Positions 13,204 through 15,317 of a stretch of 15,317 nt of DNA are shown here, piece by piece; position 1 is the stretch's first letter, and every line of letters begins with the position of its first letter. Source of the stretch: JAIBJN01 sp035461525 (lineage in GTDB: Bacteria > Actinomycetota > Thermoleophilia > Gaiellales > Gaiellaceae); NCBI GenBank assembly GCA_035461525.1, contig DATHVD010000065.1:1-15317 (forward strand), given 5' to 3'. The position numbers and the translations under genes were made by a program. The notes beneath the pieces were generated by a model, which was not told where the DNA came from, did not search any database, and saw nothing but the letters and a program-made list of their open reading frames with translations.

Positions 13204-13449
13204 GAGCGTCTCCTCGTGTCCTTGCACGACCATTTCGTGCGACTGGGGACGACGCTACGGCGGTGCCGCCGCCACCGCATCGGCGGCGCCCACCCATCTT
13301 CGGAGGCGCGCTACCTACGTATGCGGGTTAGCCGTACCGCCGCTGTACGGAGAGCCCCCTACCGGCTGGGCCGGCGCGTTTGCGAGACTGCGATGACTTC
13401 CGAGGTCCCGCCCAGTCCAACCACCGAGCACTCGATCGGAAGGAGGGGG
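13204..13449. promoter_or_regulatory. Divergent promoter region with several inverted repeats
   Basis: This 246-bp region separates the methyltransferase (- strand) from the ABC transporter (+ strand) and must carry their promoters. Inverted repeats seen: GCACGA/TCGTGC (13224-13229 and 13235-13240, 5-base loop); a 10-bp pair at 13262-13271 and 13281-13290 with one G-T mismatch; CCGTAC/GTACGG (13332-13337 and 13345-13350, 7-base spacer); and CCGGC/GCCGG at about 13363-13375. The CCGTAC pair has the geometry of a dimeric repressor site. I could not identify convincing -35/-10 hexamers. The DrrA-like start is served by AAGGAGGG directly before 13450. Confidence 0.5.
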
Positions 13450-14442
13450 ATGAACGGTCAGAACTTGCTCGCGATCGAGGCCAACGGCCTCGTCAAGTGG
13501 TTCGGCTCCACGCGCGCCGTCGACGGCGTCGACCTCGCGGTCCGCAGAGGATCGGTCTACGGGGTGCTCGGCCCCAACGGCGCCGGGAAGACGACGACCG
13601 TGAGGATGCTCGCCACGCTGCTGCACCCGGACGCCGGGTCGGCGCGGGTGCTCGGCCACGACATCGTCGCCGAGGCCGACGCCGTCAGGGGGCTCGTCAG
13701 CCTCACGGGCCAGCTCGCCTCCGTCGACGAGGATCTCACCGGGCGCGAGAACCTCATCCTCATCGGCCGGCTGCTCGGGCTCAAGCGCGCCGACGCGAAG
13801 TCGCGCGCGGCCGAGCTGCTCGAAGCCTTCGGGATCGCGGACGCGGCCGGCAAGCTGGTGAAGCACTATTCGGGCGGCATGCGGCGCCGGCTCGACATCG
13901 CGGCGAGCATCGTCGTGACGCCGGAGCTGATGTTCCTGGACGAGCCGACGACGGGCCTCGACCCGCGCTCGCGGAACCAGGTCTGGGACATCGTCCGCGC
14001 GCTCGTCGCCGAGGGCACGACGATCCTCCTCTGCACGCAGTACCTCGAGGAGGCCGACCAGCTCGCCGACGGGATCGCCGTCATCGACCATGGCAAGGTG
14101 ATCGCGGAGGGGACGCCCGGCCAGCTCAAGGCCTCGGTCGGGTCCGGAGCGCTGCACGTGCGCCTCCTCGACCCCGACCAGCGGGCGGAAGCGGAGCGGG
14201 TGCTCGCGGAGGTGCTGGGAACGGTGCATCTCGAGCCGGATCCCGCCGCGCTCTCCGCTCCGTGCGCGGACAGCGACCGCGCCGCGGAGGCGGTGGCGGC
14301 GCTGTCGCGGTCGGCAGTCGGAATCGCCGACTTTTCGCTCGGCCGGCCCAGCCTCGACGAAGTCTTCCTCGCCCTGACCGGTCACACGGCCGGCGACGGT
14401 GCCGACGACGCGGAACTCATCCAGGAGGAGCACGCAGCATGA
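13450..14442 (+). CDS. DrrA-type ABC transporter ATP-binding protein
   Basis: 330 residues from an ATG preceded by AAGGAGGG; the frame stays open upstream but this ribosome binding site decides the start. The nucleotide-binding domain shows Walker A GPNGAGKT (residues 41-48), signature YSGGMRRRLDIA (140-151), Walker B LMFLDEPTTGLD (160-171) and a TQYLEEADQLAD stretch. The usual switch histidine is replaced by Gln (TQY), as is common in DrrA-like proteins that confer daunorubicin-type drug resistance. A C-terminal extension of about 100 residues ending in the SLDEVFLALTG motif is also characteristic. It energises export through the adjacent membrane partner, to which it is translationally coupled (ATGA overlap). 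Exported substrate unknown: antibiotics, lipids or other hydrophobic compounds are usual. Confidence 0.93.
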   Translation: MNGQNLLAIEANGLVKWFGSTRAVDGVDLAVRRGSVYGVLGPNGAGKTTTVRMLATLLHPDAGSARVLGHDIVAEADAVRGLVSLTGQLASVDEDLTGRENLILIGRLLGLKRADAKSRAAELLEAFGIADAAGKLVKHYSGGMRRRLDIAASIVVTPELMFLDEPTTGLDPRSRNQVWDIVRALVAEGTTILLCTQYLEEADQLADGIAVIDHGKVIAEGTPGQLKASVGSGALHVRLLDPDQRAEAERVLAEVLGTVHLEPDPAALSAPCADSDRAAEAVAALSRSAVGIADFSLGRPSLDEVFLALTGHTAGDGADDAELIQEEHAA

Positions 14443-15287
14443 GCACCACGCCTACCAAGCCGTCCGTTCGCACCCCGGCGGACGACGCCGCGCTTCGCAA
14501 GGCGCTCGCGACCACGCCGCGCCCGCCGCGGGCCAGCGCCCTCTCCGCGGCGCTCACCTTCGGCTGGCGCGGCATGCTCAAGGTCAAGCACGTGCCCGAG
14601 CAGCTGCTGGACGTGACGATCACGCCGGTGATGTTCGTGCTCATGTTCACGTTCCTCTTCGGGGGCGCGATCGCCGGGTCGACGGGCGAGTACCTCGACT
14701 ACATCCTCCCCGGCATCCTCGTCATGTCCGTCCTCTTCACGACGGTGTACTCGGGGGTGGCGCTCAACACCGACCTGACGAAGGGAGTCGTCGACCGCTT
14801 CCGCTCGCTGCCGACCTGGCGGCCCGCGCCGCTCGTAGGCGCCCTCCTCGGCGACAGCGTCCGCTACGTGGTCGCCGGGACGGTGATCATCGTGCTCGGC
14901 CTGGGCCTCGGCTACCGGCCGGACGCAGGGTTCTCGGGCATCGTGGCGGCGCTCGCGCTCGTGATCGTCTTCGCGTTCGGCCTCTCGTGGGTGTTCACGA
15001 CCCTCGGGCTCCTCATGCGCGCCCCGAACGCGGTCATGAACGCCGGCTTCATGGGCATCTTCCCGCTCACGTTCCTCTCGAACGTGTTCGTCGACCCGGA
15101 GACGCTCCCGGCGCCGCTCGAGGCGTTCGTGAACGTCAACCCGGTCTCGATCCTCGTCGACGCCTCGCGCGGGCTGATGGCGGGGAACGTCGAGGGCTCG
15201 GACATCGCCGTCGTGCTGGCGACCGCCGCCGCCCTGACCGCCGTCTTCGGGCCCCTGACGACGCATCTCTACCGCACGAGGAGCTGA
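14439..15287 (+). CDS. DrrB-type ABC-2 transporter permease
   Basis: 282 residues, starting in the ATGA overlap with the ATPase stop, with GGAGGA about 10 bases upstream. A 50-residue cytoplasmic N-terminus precedes six hydrophobic segments at about 58-80, 86-109, 143-159, 166-192, 203-218 and 254-276. Hallmarks of ABC-2 (DrrB/NodJ-like) permeases are visible: EYLDYILPGILVMSV at 84-98, GVVDRFRSLP at 116-125, and NPVSILVDASRGLM at 234-247. It forms the membrane channel of the exporter with the preceding ATPase. The gene is complete; the remaining 30 bases of the window hold no recognisable feature. Confidence 0.93.
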   Translation: MSTTPTKPSVRTPADDAALRKALATTPRPPRASALSAALTFGWRGMLKVKHVPEQLLDVTITPVMFVLMFTFLFGGAIAGSTGEYLDYILPGILVMSVLFTTVYSGVALNTDLTKGVVDRFRSLPTWRPAPLVGALLGDSVRYVVAGTVIIVLGLGLGYRPDAGFSGIVAALALVIVFAFGLSWVFTTLGLLMRAPNAVMNAGFMGIFPLTFLSNVFVDPETLPAPLEAFVNVNPVSILVDASRGLMAGNVEGSDIAVVLATAAALTAVFGPLTTHLYRTRS

Positions 15288-15317
15288 GGCGCTGCTACGC
15301 GGAGCGCGGCAGTCGAG

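Noticed and set aside
12313..13449. Upstream extension of the DrrA-like gene into a 709-codon frame
   Set aside because: The extension is antisense to the methyltransferase and has no ABC-transporter homology; the ATG at 13450 has a strong AAGGAGGG.
14032..14050. Missing H-loop histidine in the DrrA-like ATPase (Gln instead)
   Set aside because: The TQYLEEAD form is the usual one in DrrA-like proteins, so it is not evidence for loss of function.
15288..15317. Possible terminator after the DrrB-like gene
   Set aside because: Only a 4-bp CTGC/GCAG pairing is visible before the window ends.

Overview
The window is very GC-rich bacterial DNA with dense genes, many GTG or TTG starts, and stop/start overlaps of the TGATG, GTGA and ATGA type. 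The gene families seen (delta-60 propeller joined to RTX repeats, large AAA-LuxR regulators in tandem, DrrAB-type exporter, PaaK-like ligase, DUF1761-like protein) suggest a high-GC actinobacterium, most likely a soil lineage near Thermoleophilia (Gaiellales/Solirubrobacterales). That assignment is inference from family content and codon style; no rRNA or other marker gene is present.

Region 1 (1-3761, + strand) is a run of metabolic genes in close succession. It holds the 3' end of a citrate synthase/citryl-CoA lyase-like gene, whose tail is duplicated in tandem (167-bp period), a PaaK-like acyl-CoA ligase, a small membrane protein, a VOC-fold (glyoxalase/dioxygenase) protein, a glutathione S-transferase and a DUF1761-like membrane protein. 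Most junctions overlap or lie within about 45 bp, so a single transcript is likely. The mix of CoA-ester, VOC and GST enzymes fits organic acid or aromatic compound catabolism, but no substrate can be read from the sequence.

Region 2 (3762-5472) begins with a REP-like compound palindrome between convergent genes, then an EamA drug/metabolite exporter on the - strand, then the decayed C-terminal half of an M28 zinc aminopeptidase, broken by at least four frameshifts and cut off just before the next gene.

Region 3 (5473-10617, + strand) is two full-length paralogous AAA-ATPase/LuxR regulators of 851 and 853 residues, head to tail and 27 bp apart. They share the same short upstream box at identical spacing from a GTG start and have almost identical DNA-binding domains.

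Region 4 (10614-13203, - strand) holds a SAM methyltransferase, a secreted delta-60 propeller/RTX protein, and a 49-codon small basic protein gene with a strong ribosome binding site; near-perfect hairpins lie between them. Divergent from the methyltransferase is a DrrA/DrrB-type ABC exporter pair (13450-15287, + strand), separated by a 246-bp region rich in inverted repeats that probably contains both promoters.

I did not find a convincing new multi-gene defence or mobile system. The best leads are the tandem paralogous regulators with their shared start-proximal box, the small-protein gene below the RTX gene, the 3'-end duplication at the left edge and the M28 relic.
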